Origin: Halocaridina rubra
Taxonomy: Eukaryota; Arthropoda; Malacostraca; Decapoda; Atyidae
Reading direction: 5' to 3'
Length of the DNA stretch: 64,000 bases
NCBI GenBank assembly: GCA_037179515.1
Contig: JAXCGZ010016983.1
Span: 130,001 to 194,000 of the forward strand
Within the stretch, counting starts at the first letter, position 1. Each line of letters opens with the position of its first letter. Below are positions 1 to 19,903 of this stretch, piece by piece. The notes below the pieces were generated by a model. The model was not told the DNA's origin. It made no database searches and saw only the letters and a program-made list of their open reading frames with translations. Position numbers and translations under genes: made by a program.

Positions 1-488
1 TTTGAACCTGCTTCTGTGTTTGTTCTATGAATAAAGAGCTCACTGCTCTGTCTTGTGTTGGTTCCCCTTATATCCCTGACTGTTTTTAAATCAAATAGCC
101 AGCTAGGATAATGATGGTCCAAAATTTTGAATACAAAAACATAAATAGCATAAGCGACCTTATTTTCTGCCCACAGCCACCCAAGTTTATTGAGAGCTGG
201 TGTGATGTGGTCATATTTTCTTATTCCTCCCAGGGCAACTCGAGCTGCAAAATTAATAAGCTTCTGTATTCTGTTTATCTGAGTCTTAGTGGTAGCTCCC
301 CAAACAGTTGTGCAGTAATTAATGTGACTTAGGGCTAGAGTTTCAACAACAGTTATTCGAGTGGTAGTCTCAAAATTGTCTTTTATACGTGATAAGTACA
401 TTAATGTTCCTGTAACCTTTTTGCATACTTTATCTATGTGGGAATCAAACAACATATGGTTATCTTTCAACTCCCGAATCGAGTATTC
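1..488 (-). pseudogene. Non-LTR retrotransposon reverse transcriptase, C-terminal fragment (runs off left edge)
   Basis: The minus strand is open from about 488 to the window edge. It reads IRELKDNHMLFDSHIDK, then CKKVTGTLMYLSRIKD, SHINYCTTVWGATTK, LINFAARVALGGIRKYDH and TNTRQSSELFIHRTN. This is the thumb and C-terminal region of Jockey/CR1-like reverse transcriptases, in which a VCKKVTG-like helix, an NYC..VWG motif and an ARVALGG-like motif are typical. Upstream, an in-frame TGA and then a compound microsatellite cut it off, so it is a fragment. No frameshift is seen inside the visible 160 codons, suggesting a fairly young copy. Confidence 0.75.
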
Positions 489-512
489 TGTTCATTTGGT
501 CACCGCGGCGCT

Positions 513-969
<457 letters not shown>

Positions 970-1228
970 TACACAAATATATTAATACGTAAACGTGTGA
1001 AACTATATGTATGCTGGAAGAAGAAGAATATATTAACGAAATTTTAAAGAAACATATATTAATGAAAGCAATATAAATACTGAAAAAAGCAAATAAATCA
1101 ATAAACAACTTTAAATAACTGAATAACTATATAAATAAATAAATAATCATTTCGATCCCAATTTAAATAGAATTGCAGCCTTTCCAGTAGGTTTTTATTT
1201 ACACTAGTCCTATAATTGCAAAAAGAAA

Positions 1229-1337
<109 letters not shown>

Positions 1338-1644
1338 AAACGCTTTTTGTTATGAGTTCTTCGAGTCAGTTCTTGCCAATATATGACAAGTAATTATTTG
1401 CAACATAATTCACATTTCTATCAAGTAATGGCCTTACTATTTCGGTTTTTTATTATATATAAAATTTAATCAATATTTTTCTTCAACATGTTTATGCAAA
1501 ACTATCACCTCGCTTTGGTAATGTATCTAGTTATCAATAATCATATTTGGTTAGTTACAATCATATTCTTATAGACAAAAATCAAATCCAATAACATTTC
1601 AATAATATGATTTTCCTCTTCATTAATAAATTGGGCTTGGTTAG

Positions 1645-1766
1645 GTTAGCAAGGGCATGCACTCAGCGTAAGGATTACATCTGCCAAAACAAGTCCTTCG
1701 CAAGAAGGCAACCGTCCTAGCCCTTGGTAGATAAGGGAGTCCGTGACGTAAAACCGGAACCGGAAC
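1645..1766 (+). mobile_element. SINE family A, body without tRNA head
   Basis: Carries the same core as the full SINE at 45.9-46.1 kb: TAGCAAGGGCATGCACTCAG, then ACATCTGCCAAAACAAGTCC, AAGAAGGCAACCGTCCTAG and AAGGGAGTCCGTGAC. The tRNA-like head is missing (5' truncation). Confidence 0.75.
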
Positions 1767-2212
1767 AGATGTAAGTTGCAAAATCAAAATATTCTATCAA
1801 TCTTTTCCTCATTCCCATAAACATATCCAATTTTTGTTTAAATTCTTTCGAATTTTGCAGGGAAATAAAATCATGTCCTTAAATCGATTTTGTGACGTAA
1901 AAATAATAAAGAAAACATATACGTGTATGTTACCAAGCTTAACTTAGCAGCTACTTGAGTGGAATAACCCTCTAGGAATAATCCCCCGAGGAAACAACCC
2001 TCAGAAAATATCCCTTACGAAAAAAACAAAGGCAATATCCCCATAGGACAAAACCTCCTTAAGGGGAAAAAATATCCTCAGTTACATTCAAAGTAGATTA
2101 ATTATATTTTTTTTTCAGCCTTTGATACCATTCAGTACCAATATAATTATTAGAATATAAAATTTAAATAATTTAACATACGAGTAATACCGAAAAATTT
2201 TATAATTTTTTT

Positions 2213-2748
2213 CTGTGTTGGTTCATTTTACCTAATCATTGTTTTGTCTACCCGAGTCATTCTCCAGAAATAATCTGACGCGGTCAGGTCACCAGCAGTC
2301 AGGGAGTGTTTAACGCTCTTAAGCCTTTGATGACTGGAGGTAGCAATTGGGGAATAAATGTTAACACTTAAAACTTGAGTTAGGAAATTTTTCAGAGAAT
2401 TCAGATATTAGGCTAGCTTAGTCCATCTCCAGTCAAGAAGTGATTTGATAATGAGGATTATCTGAGATCCTTTTTCACTTTTCGATTATCGTCATGGTGT
2501 TTGAACTTTTTTTTTCTAATCACTCTAGAAAAACCAGTTTTGTTTTTTGCTTTTTTACAAAGCTCACGGCAGCATATTTCCAAAGACGTGACTGTAGAGG
2601 AACTGACGCCTCATTAATTCTAACAGCCTTATATACAGACACCTGGCATGCCCTCCCCAGTCTCTGACTGGTGACCTGATTTCTTCAAATCATTATTGGA
2701 GGATTACTCAGACAAAACAGTGGTCAAGTGTGAACCAACGTAGAGAAA
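2213..2748. mobile_element. MITE with about 95-bp terminal inverted repeats
   Basis: The left arm (about 2213-2305) contains TGTTGGTTCA, GTTTTGTCT, ATTCTCCA and GGTCAGGTCACCAGCAGTCA; the right arm (about 2652-2748) contains their reverse complements (TGACTGGTGACCTG, TCCTCCAAT-like spacing, AGACAAAAC, TGAACCAAC). The arms flank roughly 350 bp without coding capacity. Superfamily not determined; flanks are AT-rich so the target duplication cannot be fixed. Confidence 0.7.
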
Positions 2749-3932
<1,184 letters not shown>

Positions 3933-4369
3933 ATTTTGTGATTAATATCTGTTATTCCCCGTCCCTAAGCTATGCCATAATCATACCCTCCATATTTGAT
4001 GTCCATGGCTACCCCCAACGATATAACGTTATACCCATTGTAATACGTACAATACGTACACAAATGCTGATGAGATAAGTAGTAGAACAATAGAATTATA
4101 GATATGCGTCTAAGTCAGATATTTTGGCAATAACAGAGACAAGATTAAATGAACAAAAGTGTATTGGTTCTTTCCAAGAAAATAACATAGTCATGAGAAA
4201 GGAGAATGCTTTGAGAAAGGAAGGGGAGGGGGATAATTTTGCCTGCTAGAGACACGTTTCAGGTTTAAGAAATTTAATATTGGTACAGGAAGTAATTTCA
4301 AGGAGTTGACTTGCCTAGGTACATGTTCAGAATTGCATTAATAATAGCTGTAGTATTTCAGCAGGGCAT

Positions 4370-5075
4370 AGTAACGGTATTGTGGTAGAACAATTGCCCT
4401 ATACGATAGCGTTGCTCCATAGAGCAATTGTCCCAGGACAGTTGTCCCTTAGGATAACTGCCCCTTCAATATGAAATTTTTGGTGCTGCTAAAGTATGAT
4501 TCCTACCTCCCTATACTTGGGTTGTCTTCCATTGGTTGTCTAACTTAACACAACCCTACCAAACTCAACCTTACCTAAGTTGACAATCTCACTTAGTCTA
4601 ACACTACCTAACCAAACTAATCATACACAACCTAGCCTAACCAAACTGAACCTACTCTTTTTTTTTTTTTAACACAACCTGACCTATCCAAATAACCTAA
4701 CCTAACCAAACAACCTACCCTTTTCTGGCACAACCTAATCTAGCCAAACAACATAGCCTATCCAAACATCCTAACCTATCCAAACATTCTAACCTATCCA
4801 AATAACCTAACTTAATCTGACACAACCTAATCATCCAAACCTAACCTAGAGTAACCTAGTCCAACATGCCAACCAAACCTAACCTAACCTAGCATGACAC
4901 AACTACCTTAACCAAACTTAGCATAGCTTAACATGACAACTAACTTAACCAAACCTAATTTAGCCTAACCTAACACTTGAATAATATCAAGGAGCAATGG
5001 TCCAGTTTTGCATTATGAGTTAGGGGCTATTGTCTGAAGGGGGAATTGTCTGTACCCCAGTGATACCTCACAACA
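4370..5075. repeat. CCTAA-rich (telomere-like) tract inside a possible MITE
   Basis: From about 4540 to 4975 the plus strand is dominated by degenerate CCTAA/AACCT units (for example AACCTAACCTAACC, CCTAACCTAACCAAAC). CCTAA is the complement of the arthropod telomere repeat TTAGG. The tract is flanked by GACAATTGTCCC-type motifs at 4390-4460 and GGGGGAATTGTCTG at about 5040, in partial inverted orientation, suggesting that it lies in a degenerate foldback element. Confidence 0.5.
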
Positions 5076-5079
5076 ACAA

Positions 5080-6400
5080 CTTGGTGAACACAAATGCAGT
5101 TACAATGTCAGATTAGAAAGCTGACTGTGTTGAATTGCAAAGCATTATTTACTGTTAGTTCAGAGAACATGCAGTGTTGCAGTTGCTTGTATCAATCATA
5201 ATGTTTTGGAAGAGACTTTATTGACATAGCCCTTCTTTCCCGACTGAGTTAAGATGAGCCAAAAGTGGAGGCATTGGGCTCACACCATGAAACAGGTAAA
5301 TGCATATGGCAGCACATCGACACTTGAAAGGAAACATGTTTACATTTGTTCTGAACATTGTATTACAGGTGTGTATTTTTCAACTATTATATCATCAATT
5401 GATTAGCATGGTAAAGCCTGAATTCCAGCAATGATTACTAACTAAAAAAAAAACTGAGTTGGGCTCAGCCAATGGAGATGAACATCAGAGTAAAATCCAG
5501 GAAGCGTTAGTAATAGTAAAGAAAGTGAGATATTACTGGGAGATGTTTTATGTGCTTCTAATTGTTAGCTTGTTTTTTCTATTGGCTCTAATCACGAAGT
5601 GATCTTTGTTTTCTCCAGCACCCATAGTGGCTACATGAATTTGACATTTGATTTTTGTTGTTTTATCTCAGTTTTGCTGTTTAGAATGGGATGTGCATAG
5701 GATCATACAAAATGACAGCCCTTTCAATATGTTTGTCAGGACTCAAATGAGCTACTCTGTCTAGCAATTTGAAAATCTATCAAATCCCGCAGCCATTTTT
5801 GTTAACCTAGTTGTGAGTACCTCTCAGGTCTGAGCTTTAATACTTTGTCTAGAATGAAACACCTACCTACTTTTACCAAAGCTTTGTTTTCTAAAAGTGC
5901 CTCATACCCTCTCTACCCAGTTCTAGCACTGAAATAGTATTGCGTATTTGTATGTAACAATCATATATTATTACTGTATAATTTGTGATTACAGATTTAT
6001 TCAGATTAAGGCTAATAAAAGTCAGTTAATTTTCCATACTATTTACTTTATATATACAGCATATTTCCTTTGTTGTATTTTGCATTAATATTTTCTATCA
6101 ATTTTCCTTCCTTGTATTCCATTATTTGTGGTACTTTATTTTCACTAGTTAAGTTGAAGATTACAAACGGGATACATTTCATGTATTATTGACTCCTAAT
6201 CCTAGACCTGGCTTCTTCTGACTAATTTATACCTTATCTTTTATGTATTAAGGACAGTGACGTCATTGAAAAATAAAAGTCATGATTCCAGTTGTGGAAA
6301 TTTTTCAGGTAAGACTTGGTTCTGAATGTATGTCCTCGCCTTTGCCCCAGGAGACTCAGAAACTATGAATCATTTGTTTGACTTCCTTTACTGTCGTCAA
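5080..6400. other. No gene recognised
   Basis: AT-rich intergenic sequence; I see no repeat family or coding signal. Confidence 0.5.
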
Positions 6401-6419
6401 AGTAAACAGATGACGTCAT

Positions 6420-7020
6420 AATAGAGAGCAACTAAAATGCAGTACAAACTCAAAGATAGTATTACCTGTGAAGGTATAAGAGACACTAAAGTGAAACCAT
6501 TTGAGAGCTGCATCGGTTTATTGGGATCGTGAATGGTACAGGGAAAGTAAGAGTTAGGTGTGGAAAGGAGTTATTTGATGAGCAGCATAGAGATGGTGAA
6601 GAGTGCAACATGGATTTAAGAATGGGTAGTATACCCTGAACAAGTTTTTAACTTACTAATATTGAAGAAAATAAGAAAACTGAATTGGTAGAAAAGAAGT
6701 GCCTTAAAAGCCTTGGTGGAGTAAAATTTTCTCAATGTACGAAATGGGAGCGTTAAGATAGGTAGACCTATGTGGAAAAAGAAAAATATTGGTAGAATGA
6801 GGGGAAGCGTGAGAGATTAATGGGTTTAGACAACTGGATCAAAGGTAATCCAAGAAGGAAAAGGTAGGTTGTGAAGGGTGAAACAATATATATGAGATGT
6901 TATTATCAAGAGGGTAAATAGCATGAACTAGCTGGGTATGGTGCTTTGTCAAGTTTTTGAGAATGTCTGAGAACTACGCCGTGGAGTCCTGAAGCCTTGT
7001 TTTGAAAGATGCTTGAGCAG
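6420..7020 (+). pseudogene. Possible degraded non-LTR reverse transcriptase
   Basis: Plus-strand fragments such as EECNMDLRMGS followed by EQVFNLLILKK resemble, through many frameshifts and stops, the EEQCGFRRGRGCVDQVF segment of the element at 8.6-10.3 kb. Purine-rich composition is also like that element's sense strand. Weak and alignment-dependent. Confidence 0.3.
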
Positions 7021-7086
7021 ACTCGATCTTAACCTTACATAACATGCTGCATTACATGTATGCAAATGAGTTAATGTAACAAATAT

Positions 7087-7400
<314 letters not shown>

Positions 7401-7769
7401 AAAGAAATCAGTGCAATAGGCCTTCATTTTATCACCCCTAATACTTTACTCATTCTTTGGTCGCTTGCAGCAAGAAAATAAATTCAGAAGGTTTGTTAGC
7501 CTACCTCTCCATAGTGCCTTATAATCACATAATACAGAGCAAAGGTAATAAAAACATATCCCTACTCCTTTGGAGATTACTGGGTTCTGTCCAAGTGAGA
7601 ATGTTGAACATGCTCTGTCTCCCAAAGTACATTCTTTCTCACCAGCTGCACCTTCTTTACTTTTCCATAAACATGGGACAAGATCACCGCATCTGTATTC
7701 CCCTATGTTATAGAGTTGACTGAATGAGATGGAGCAGAGTAACTGGGGTCTCCCCTTTCACATTTTCCT

Positions 7770-7830
7770 CCCCTCGAGTTGTTGTTGTTCCCTGAGCTGC
7801 TTGGCTGAACAGTCTCGAGTTCCTTAAAGA
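7770..7830 (-). mobile_element. SINE-like repeat family C
   Basis: On the minus strand, TTAAGGAACTCGAGACTGTT CAGCC then GCTCAGGGAACAACAACAAC matches a segment at 56.66-56.71 kb, including the (AAC)n tail. Two copies only; the class is inferred from the simple tail. Confidence 0.45.
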
Positions 7831-9170
7831 AGAATTACTAATTCCGGAATTTCCTACAGAGCTCTTAAGCTGTCTGCACACAGGACACTTTTAGTGGAAA
7901 GTGGTTGGCCATTAAGTACCCAACCACTAAAAAAAAAATATGGAACACGTGTGTTTACACCGAAGGCCGCAGAGGAGCCACAAAGAGTGGACGGCACTAA
8001 GTAGCCCTGTATAAAGTTTTTCTTCTATCATTTGTGTATGTTCTATCTTTCTCAGTCAAAAAATTGTAATCAAACTCTTTGCCCAGACAGTTCATGTGCC
8101 TTATGTTTTGAAAGTATGTAACTTCTGTTGCACTAGGTGTGTAGCCAGAGCAAAGTAAAGATGGGGATATAGGTATGAATAAAGAGTACAAGGATAAGGC
8201 AAGCAAAGGCTTTGACCAGCATTGGGCTTAAATCAAGGCTGGTGAAAGATATACCAGATTCATGATGAGCAAAGGCAAAGCGATATGTAATGTTATGTGA
8301 TGGAACATCAGGTATCTAAATCAAAACTTGAAGGACTGTAACTCGGGAATACTTGGGGCCAAGTGGTGGAATACTGGTCAGTATATTTAGTAAGACTTGT
8401 TTTGTGTTTCATATGCAGAATATGAGAAAATAAATAAATAAAAATATCAAGCTGCCAGATAATATCTAAATGTTGTTTTCCATACACACTGATTTTATTT
8501 TATTCTTTTAATTGTGCATGCCCTGCAGTTTTAAATAAGATATCATTAAGCAAAAAAGTTAGCAATAACACATATACACATGCCTCATTTCCCCTTGTAT
8601 GGGGGATGGCCAAGCCAAGAAATGCTCATTCACCACGATCCATACATACCTCAACCACTCCTCTCAGCTCCTTGGGGGTAGAGGGTTGCCACGTCTCCCC
8701 CCTTACACCCTGCTTGAGTCACCCACAAGGTAGGCGGGCAAGGATATTCTACAATGAGGCCTGACAGCCGCGGCTGGAGTACCCCCACTGCTTCATCACA
8801 TGGCATCTCCCCTCACACCCGTCCATCACAGTTCATTGAGCTAGCAGGTGCGAGAAGTCCCTTTGGGCCTTGTCACAAATACACAATTTTCCTACACATT
8901 CCTATCTCTTGCACGCACTCTTCCATGTTCCACTGACATTCCACATGTATTCAGTGCTCTTTTCACGCAATCCATCCATCTCATTCTAGGTCTCCCTCTT
9001 AACTCCAATCACTTCTGCACTCCACACTCTCTTCACTATTCGTTCATCACTCATCCTTTCCATGTGTCCAAACCAACTCAACACACACTGATCTTACCTA
9101 TCCGACAGCTTCATTCCAACACCCATTCTCTGCCTGACATTCTCATTTCTTACTCTATCTATTCTAGATA

Positions 9171-9745
9171 CACCGATCATACCTTTCGAACCTCATCTCC
9201 ATTACATTCAATTTGTTCATTTCATCCTCTCTTGCATTCCAAGTCTCTCCTCCATACAATTCTGTCAGCACAATCACACCTACATATATCCATATCTTTG
9301 CATTCATTCCCAGATATCTACTTCTCATTACACTTTTCAACCCACCTAGACATTTACTTTCTTCCTTCACTCTGTGATTTACCTATACATCCACTCGTCC
9401 ACTCCTTGATACATGCAACCCCAGATAGTTAAAACTTTCAACTTCTTCAAGCAACTCCCCATTCACTCCTACATTCAATCTGCCAACATTAGCATTCCTC
9501 GTGCGTCTCATGACTTTACTTTTATCAATATTCACACGCAACTTCCTTCTTTCACACACACTAATAAACTCAGTCACCAAATGATTCAATTCATTCTCAG
9601 TATCAGCCTCCAGTATAGTATCATCCGCAAATTGCAGCTGACTCAATTTCCACAACCTTGCATCCTCACCCACTAGTTCCAAGCCTCTGTCTAATACTCT
9701 TTCATTTACTTCCCTTACCACTCCAGCCATATACACATTAAACAA
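9171..9745 (-). pseudogene. Non-LTR reverse transcriptase, catalytic FADD part and C-terminus
   Basis: Continues the same reverse transcriptase: MFNVYMAGVVREVNERVL, then LQFADDTILEADTENEL, where FADD is the catalytic box, CERRKLRVNIDKSKVM and FNYLGLHVSRSG. An in-frame TAG at about 9383 separates it from EESKCLGGLKSVM and the LYGGETW region. Between 9.15 and 8.9 kb further frameshifted pieces (RMRWMDCVKRAL) match the usual C-terminal zinc-knuckle-proximal part. Confidence 0.85.
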
Positions 9746-10233
9746 TCTTGACGGAAACTAACATTCACCTCAGACCAATCACTCATACCATTCCCAACTC
9801 TCACAAACGCTCTACTATTTAGGTAAAAACTCATCATCGCCTTAAACAATCTTCCACTTATTCCATACAGTCGCAACACCCTCCACAACCCCTCTCTATC
9901 TACCCTGTCATACATAAAAGCCCAAAAAGTGTCCCTACCTTTCTCCAAGAACTTCTCACACACCTGTCTTTCTGCAAACACCTGATCCACACAGCCTCTT
10001 CCTCTCCTGAATCCACACTGTTCTTCCCCAATCAATCTCTTCGTACCTTTCCTAAGTTTCTCGATTAACACTCTTCCATATAGCTTACCAACTACACTCA
10101 GCAGACTAATTCCCCTAAAACTACTCCACTCATTCTTATCTCCCTTCCCTTTGTAAAGTGGAACTACACATGCACTCCTCCAATCAACTGGGACCTTCCC
10201 TTTCCTGAAATATACATTCAACAACCTAACCAT
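9715..10233 (-). pseudogene. Non-LTR reverse transcriptase, fingers/palm part
   Basis: 172 codons with VPLYKGKGDKNEWSSFRGIS, then LSVVGKLYGRVL, EEQCGFRRGRGCVDQVF and FYLNSRAFVRVGNGMSDW, the order of blocks 1-4 of non-LTR reverse transcriptases. The block with the first catalytic Asp appears shortened (FWAFMYDRVDREGLW, where FMDLxKAYDxVD is usual). The frame ends after VSFRQDCLM, where a frameshift moves it to the next frame. Not functional as it stands. Confidence 0.85.
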
Positions 10234-10264
10234 CCATTCTACTAATGCCTCCCCTTCCCCCCAG

Positions 10265-11200
10265 CAGTAATAGAAATAATATATTTTTTATAATGGGTTC
10301 ACCACCACAGTCAACATGGCCATAGCTAAAGGAAGGAACAAACATAAAGAGAGAAAACTATATTCTTTTATGTATCTCTAATTATTCTCTTTGACCCTCT
10401 GCTTTACAACTACATACCATAGAGAAGAACAAACTCAAATCCCTGCTTCAGCAAATTCCAAAACCAGGCTTCATGATTCCCCGATTTAACCAGGCAGTAA
10501 TAGGAAGGTTATATATGTAAGAAAAAGCCTTAATATGTAAAAGTAAAACTTAATATAAAGTATTTTATAGTTGCCTTTCCCAGCCTTGAAAGTAAAAGAC
10601 AAGATAAACCCAGAAATGCTGATCCTCAGTTTTAGGTGCAACTCCTTAGCAATTCACAATGATTTGGTTTGTGGTACATATTCTGTAAGATACATGTGTC
10701 GATGATGTCCCAACTGTGCCAGATGGTTGTAAAATGCTGAAAGAAACATTCTGTCTAACCCATTGCAAGCTTGATATTATAGTGGAGAGGGTGTTGTGGT
10801 GCATTTGTAAAGTGTTGGCGTTTGTTCTACCTCATTGCTATTGTAGTTAGTGGTTTCTGCTACAACACTATTTTATAGTGTACCTATTCCCTTGTGGGTG
10901 ACTTTTACGGATATATTTTAAAACTGTGTCATTGGGTTTACTAGTAGGAATTGGTGAAGTGATTCTGAAGTGTCCTTATAATACAGCATTCTTTAGTCAT
11001 TGTCTTACATTTTTATGATTATACTTTACAGAAAGTCTGCTTTTAATTATACTGTATATAAATTTTGGAAAAGTATTTGCATACGAGTCTTGCATTATGT
11101 GCTTTCCAGTTATGATGTCCTTTCAGTAATATTACTTTGACCTAAATCTTCATGATGTCGCTCCAGTCGGTTGAGATTTTATTTTAGTGAACTATCAACT
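10265..11200. other. No gene recognised
   Basis: AT-rich intergenic sequence with no coding or repeat signal that I can support. Confidence 0.5.
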
Positions 11201-11204
11201 TCTA

Positions 11205-11362
<158 letters not shown>

Positions 11363-13490
11363 TAAATCTTCGCCACACCTAGCCTTTCATTATTTCCTTG
11401 TTATTTTAAGACGTTATAATATATTATGAAAAAATTGAAAGATATTGTCTGAGGATTCTTGCAGGGGCAGTTTCTTAAACCATCCCAGAGTAGTTGCAAG
11501 GGTGTTACGCTTTAAAGAATCTACACTGTGCATCAAAGGCTGTAGTAGCCTTATTGTTTACGGCTCTTCCTTGCTTTTTTTCAATGCGTAGTTGGTTATT
11601 TGAGGAAAATTGCAACTAATTTACAAGCAGTATATGACAAATAAATGGGGACTAATTGTGATGCGTAAAATGATGCACACACAAGATGATACCAATAGGG
11701 AAATGCCCTCTTGTTACTACACTTTTGGTTGCTCAAATGGTTTACTTTACGGTAAACAATTTTCTAGACGGTTTCTCTTTTCATTGAGCATATCAGCCTA
11801 ATCTCTTTTGGATATTCAATTGCTACATTAGAGTTGAACTTCTTTCTACTACTTAAGTGTCTTTCAGGTTTATTTTCGATTTGAGGTGTTTTTGCAGAAT
11901 GCCTTTTGGTCCGCTCGGTAATACAGTACTTCTAGTCTGTTGAAATTGCAATTCTTTTAATATTATAGACCTTACATTTCCTAGGACAGGGGAGAGTTTC
12001 CAGATCCTTAAGCTGCTCAGACGTTTCAGTATTTCTTAAGGTTATTTATATTTTGCCTATATACAGAGCAGTGTAATAGGAAAAGTAACGTTTCAATATC
12101 TTCATACACTCGGGCATATGACCTATTAAAATCCGAATGTTGCTGCAGCAGCAAATATTTGGCTTAGGTGAATAGTACTTAAAAGTGAGTGTGTGAAGAG
12201 GATGTAACTTGCTCTGAAAGGCTTTCGAAGTTATTACATACTTTGTTGTTTACTCTTATAAATATGTATACTGTATAGCATTTATTCCAGTGTGATCCTC
12301 CTTTCCTGGCTGAGCAGGAGAGAATTGAATTTTTCCTCACCACTAATGTAATCATCACACATTGTTTCTGGTTAGGTTGGTCATACAGATTTTGGACAGA
12401 AGGGAATTCTCATTATGATGGTGCTTTGCACAGTTTCTTTTCAGGAATCCTAATATTATTGTTCTCTACTTCGCATCTTGGTTAGTATATTATATCCTAT
12501 TCCTTGATTTCCTTTTTGCCCTAAGTGTCCACAAATTGCTAACCTTTCCTGTATTCATAATATTTTATTTCAAATTTACCGAACCAGGTGATCCAAAGAA
12601 TATTTTTCCTTTACAGCTTAAGAAAGAATCCATAGTGTTTCTACGTTACAAAGTGATTGAAAACTTTTCATTTGATAGTGGAAGGTATGTTGCATTTTTT
12701 GTGTTGTTTACGGTATGTACATGGCTCTTTTTATATGAAAGAACTTTGGCACTTTGGATCCTTTTCTTTAGTATCTAATAGTGTTAACACAGATTCCTTA
12801 TTTCATGTCTTGTGGTGACCTGACTGCACTTGTATTTTGTTAATTAGTACGACACCAGGATGGGCAAAGAAAATTGCCCTCATTGAGATGGGGAGTGTTG
12901 TGACTTGTTTGCTGTGAAGGGATAATAAGAGATTTGTAATGAATACGCCAGAATATTTGCTGTAGATGTAGGCATAGTGTTGTATGTATAGTAGCAAAAC
13001 AAATTCCTTCTTTTGTGTATTGTAGTGTAGTAATTATTTACTTATAGTTAAAGTACATAGAAGGAGTTATTATCAGTGTAGCTTGAACATGTTTGCTTTG
13101 GTGTTTTAATCCCCATTTTATCGTAAGTCTCGTTTGTGTTTAGATATTCTTGAGGATGTTGATGTCAGTACTACCAAATGACAACCAAATTCACTTCAAT
13201 CACCATACTCATCTTGCAATAATATATTCTGGGTGCCTTGTTTTTCATCAGTTTTACTCCAGCTAAGCATTAATGGTTTATCATGTGCCAGAGTGTTCTG
13301 TAGGTATCCTCTGCCTACCAAATGATTCACATCATGCACCAAGTTAAACCAGTTACTGAGGAGAGCTGTTCCAAAAAAGCCTTACATATCAGGAAAAGGA
13401 GAAAACAAATGCACACTGCATAGGTATTCTGACAAACCTAAAAAGGAATATCATAATTTTGTTAACACCGCTTTACTGCATATTAAAATA
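11363..13490. other. No gene recognised
   Basis: Two kilobases of AT-rich sequence. Short frames (for example 12536-12778) resemble nothing and lie in no repeat that I recognise. Confidence 0.5.
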
Positions 13491-13491
13491 G

Positions 13492-16445
<2,954 letters not shown>

Positions 16446-16449
16446 TTAA

Positions 16450-17393
16450 CCCTTAAACGGCAGGCAACTCAATAATTCCCGACCCCACGGATGGGTACCT
16501 AATCTAAAAGTTTGGGAAACATTTTTGGACACAAATGGAATAAATAAACACAAAGACGGAAGTTACTGACCCTTTCGGTGGGTTGGGTATGCATAGGGGA
16601 GGTGCTCTGGTGCCAGGGATCCCTGGCTCCAGATAAACAGAAAAAAATAAAAATGTTTACAGTAAAGTAATAGGTAGGACATTTGGCAAGCTCGTTAATT
16701 ACTAATTATATGCTAAACTGTTATACACTAATATTAGTGGACCGACATAGCGTAGCAGTAAAATGCTAAACTCGGGAGGCGACTGACTCATGTTCGAGCC
16801 CATGGTGGGGCAACAGAAAGGACAACCAGCCTTAATTCCCCAGCTTCAATTTATCCATGTCCACTCCTAAATGGGAACTAATAGTCACCCCTAAAGTGTA
16901 AAAAAATTACACATAGGTATAAAGAAAACAATGGAAAAAAATCTAATATTTACATAAAACTATATTTAGGTAACTCACCTCATGGTATAGTGCATGTATG
17001 CAAAATATAGTAGTTTCCTACAATCAATTAATTTCCTGTAGATAAACGAGTGCTCTAAAGGGATGTGGAGGGTTGGGAAGGGAGAGGTTTTATGGATGGC
17101 TTGGTTAAACGTTTGGGTTTTGGGGCCCCATGACCCTGCAGTTTAAAACACCCTGAAATAAATTTGATGAATAAAAATACGTTGAATCAGATAGAGATTA
17201 TTGACCCCAGAATATTAAATAACCCTGTAAATTGTTAGATTAGGTAGTTGGGTTAGGTTAGGGATAGCTAACTGCCTAGCAATTTACGAGGTTATTGTTC
17301 TGGGGGTCACTATAATTTATCTGATCCCATGCATTCAGGTTATTTAGTATTTTCCTGCAGAGCATAAATGTAAATTCATCTGCCATTTAAGGG
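16450..17393. mobile_element. piggyBac-type MITE with TTAA target duplication
   Basis: The 944-bp element is bounded by TTAA on both sides (16446-16449 and 17394-17397). Ends are inverted repeats: CCCTTAAACGGCAG at the left and CTGCCATTTAAGGG at the right. TTAA duplication plus termini starting CCC is the signature of the piggyBac superfamily. It lacks a transposase. A SINE (16738-16895) is inserted inside. Confidence 0.78.
16738..16895 (+). mobile_element. SINE family B, tRNA-derived
   Basis: Starts with a tRNA-like head: box A-like TAGCGTAGCAGT and box B-like GTTCGAGCCC. The tail part has TTAATTCCCCAGCTTCAAT and ends near AAATGGGAACTAATAG, shared with copies at 33.5, 36.4, 39.5 and 61.9 kb. 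Confidence 0.7.
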
Positions 17394-17668
17394 TTAAGAG
17401 AAACAATGGCGACTTGACGACTGGTGTAAATGTGACAATGTCAATAAGCAGAAACTTATAATGACAACAATGAGAGTGCCAGAAATCTGACGATGTTAAT
17501 GCTGATAATGGGAGTTATAATGATGATAGTGAGGCTAATGAATACCCAGGTGAAAGTTTTCCAAATGACGAAAATGGAGACGTAAACTACAAGAAAATTA
17601 TATCAGTAAATAAAGGATGATGACAATATTAATATATGTAAATTACATATACAGCAGATTAAAAAATC

Positions 17669-19900
<2,232 letters not shown>

Positions 19901-19903
19901 CAA

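Larger units (their letters stand above)
8590..10260 (-). mobile_element. 5'-truncated non-LTR retrotransposon
   Basis: A minus-strand element starting inside the reverse transcriptase domain at about 10260 and running to an apparent 3' end near 8590. The 3' end motif (seen on the plus strand as GGGGGATGGCCAAGCCAAG) recurs at 21.65 and 36.76 kb, which supports a shared 3' terminus. The coding parts are split by at least one frameshift and one in-frame stop (listed separately). 5' truncation is usual for target-primed reverse transcription. Confidence 0.85.

Noticed and set aside
8848..9676. A 194-codon plus-strand frame rich in His, Ser and Leu
   Set aside because: Antisense of the non-LTR reverse transcriptase, which has clear motifs on the minus strand.
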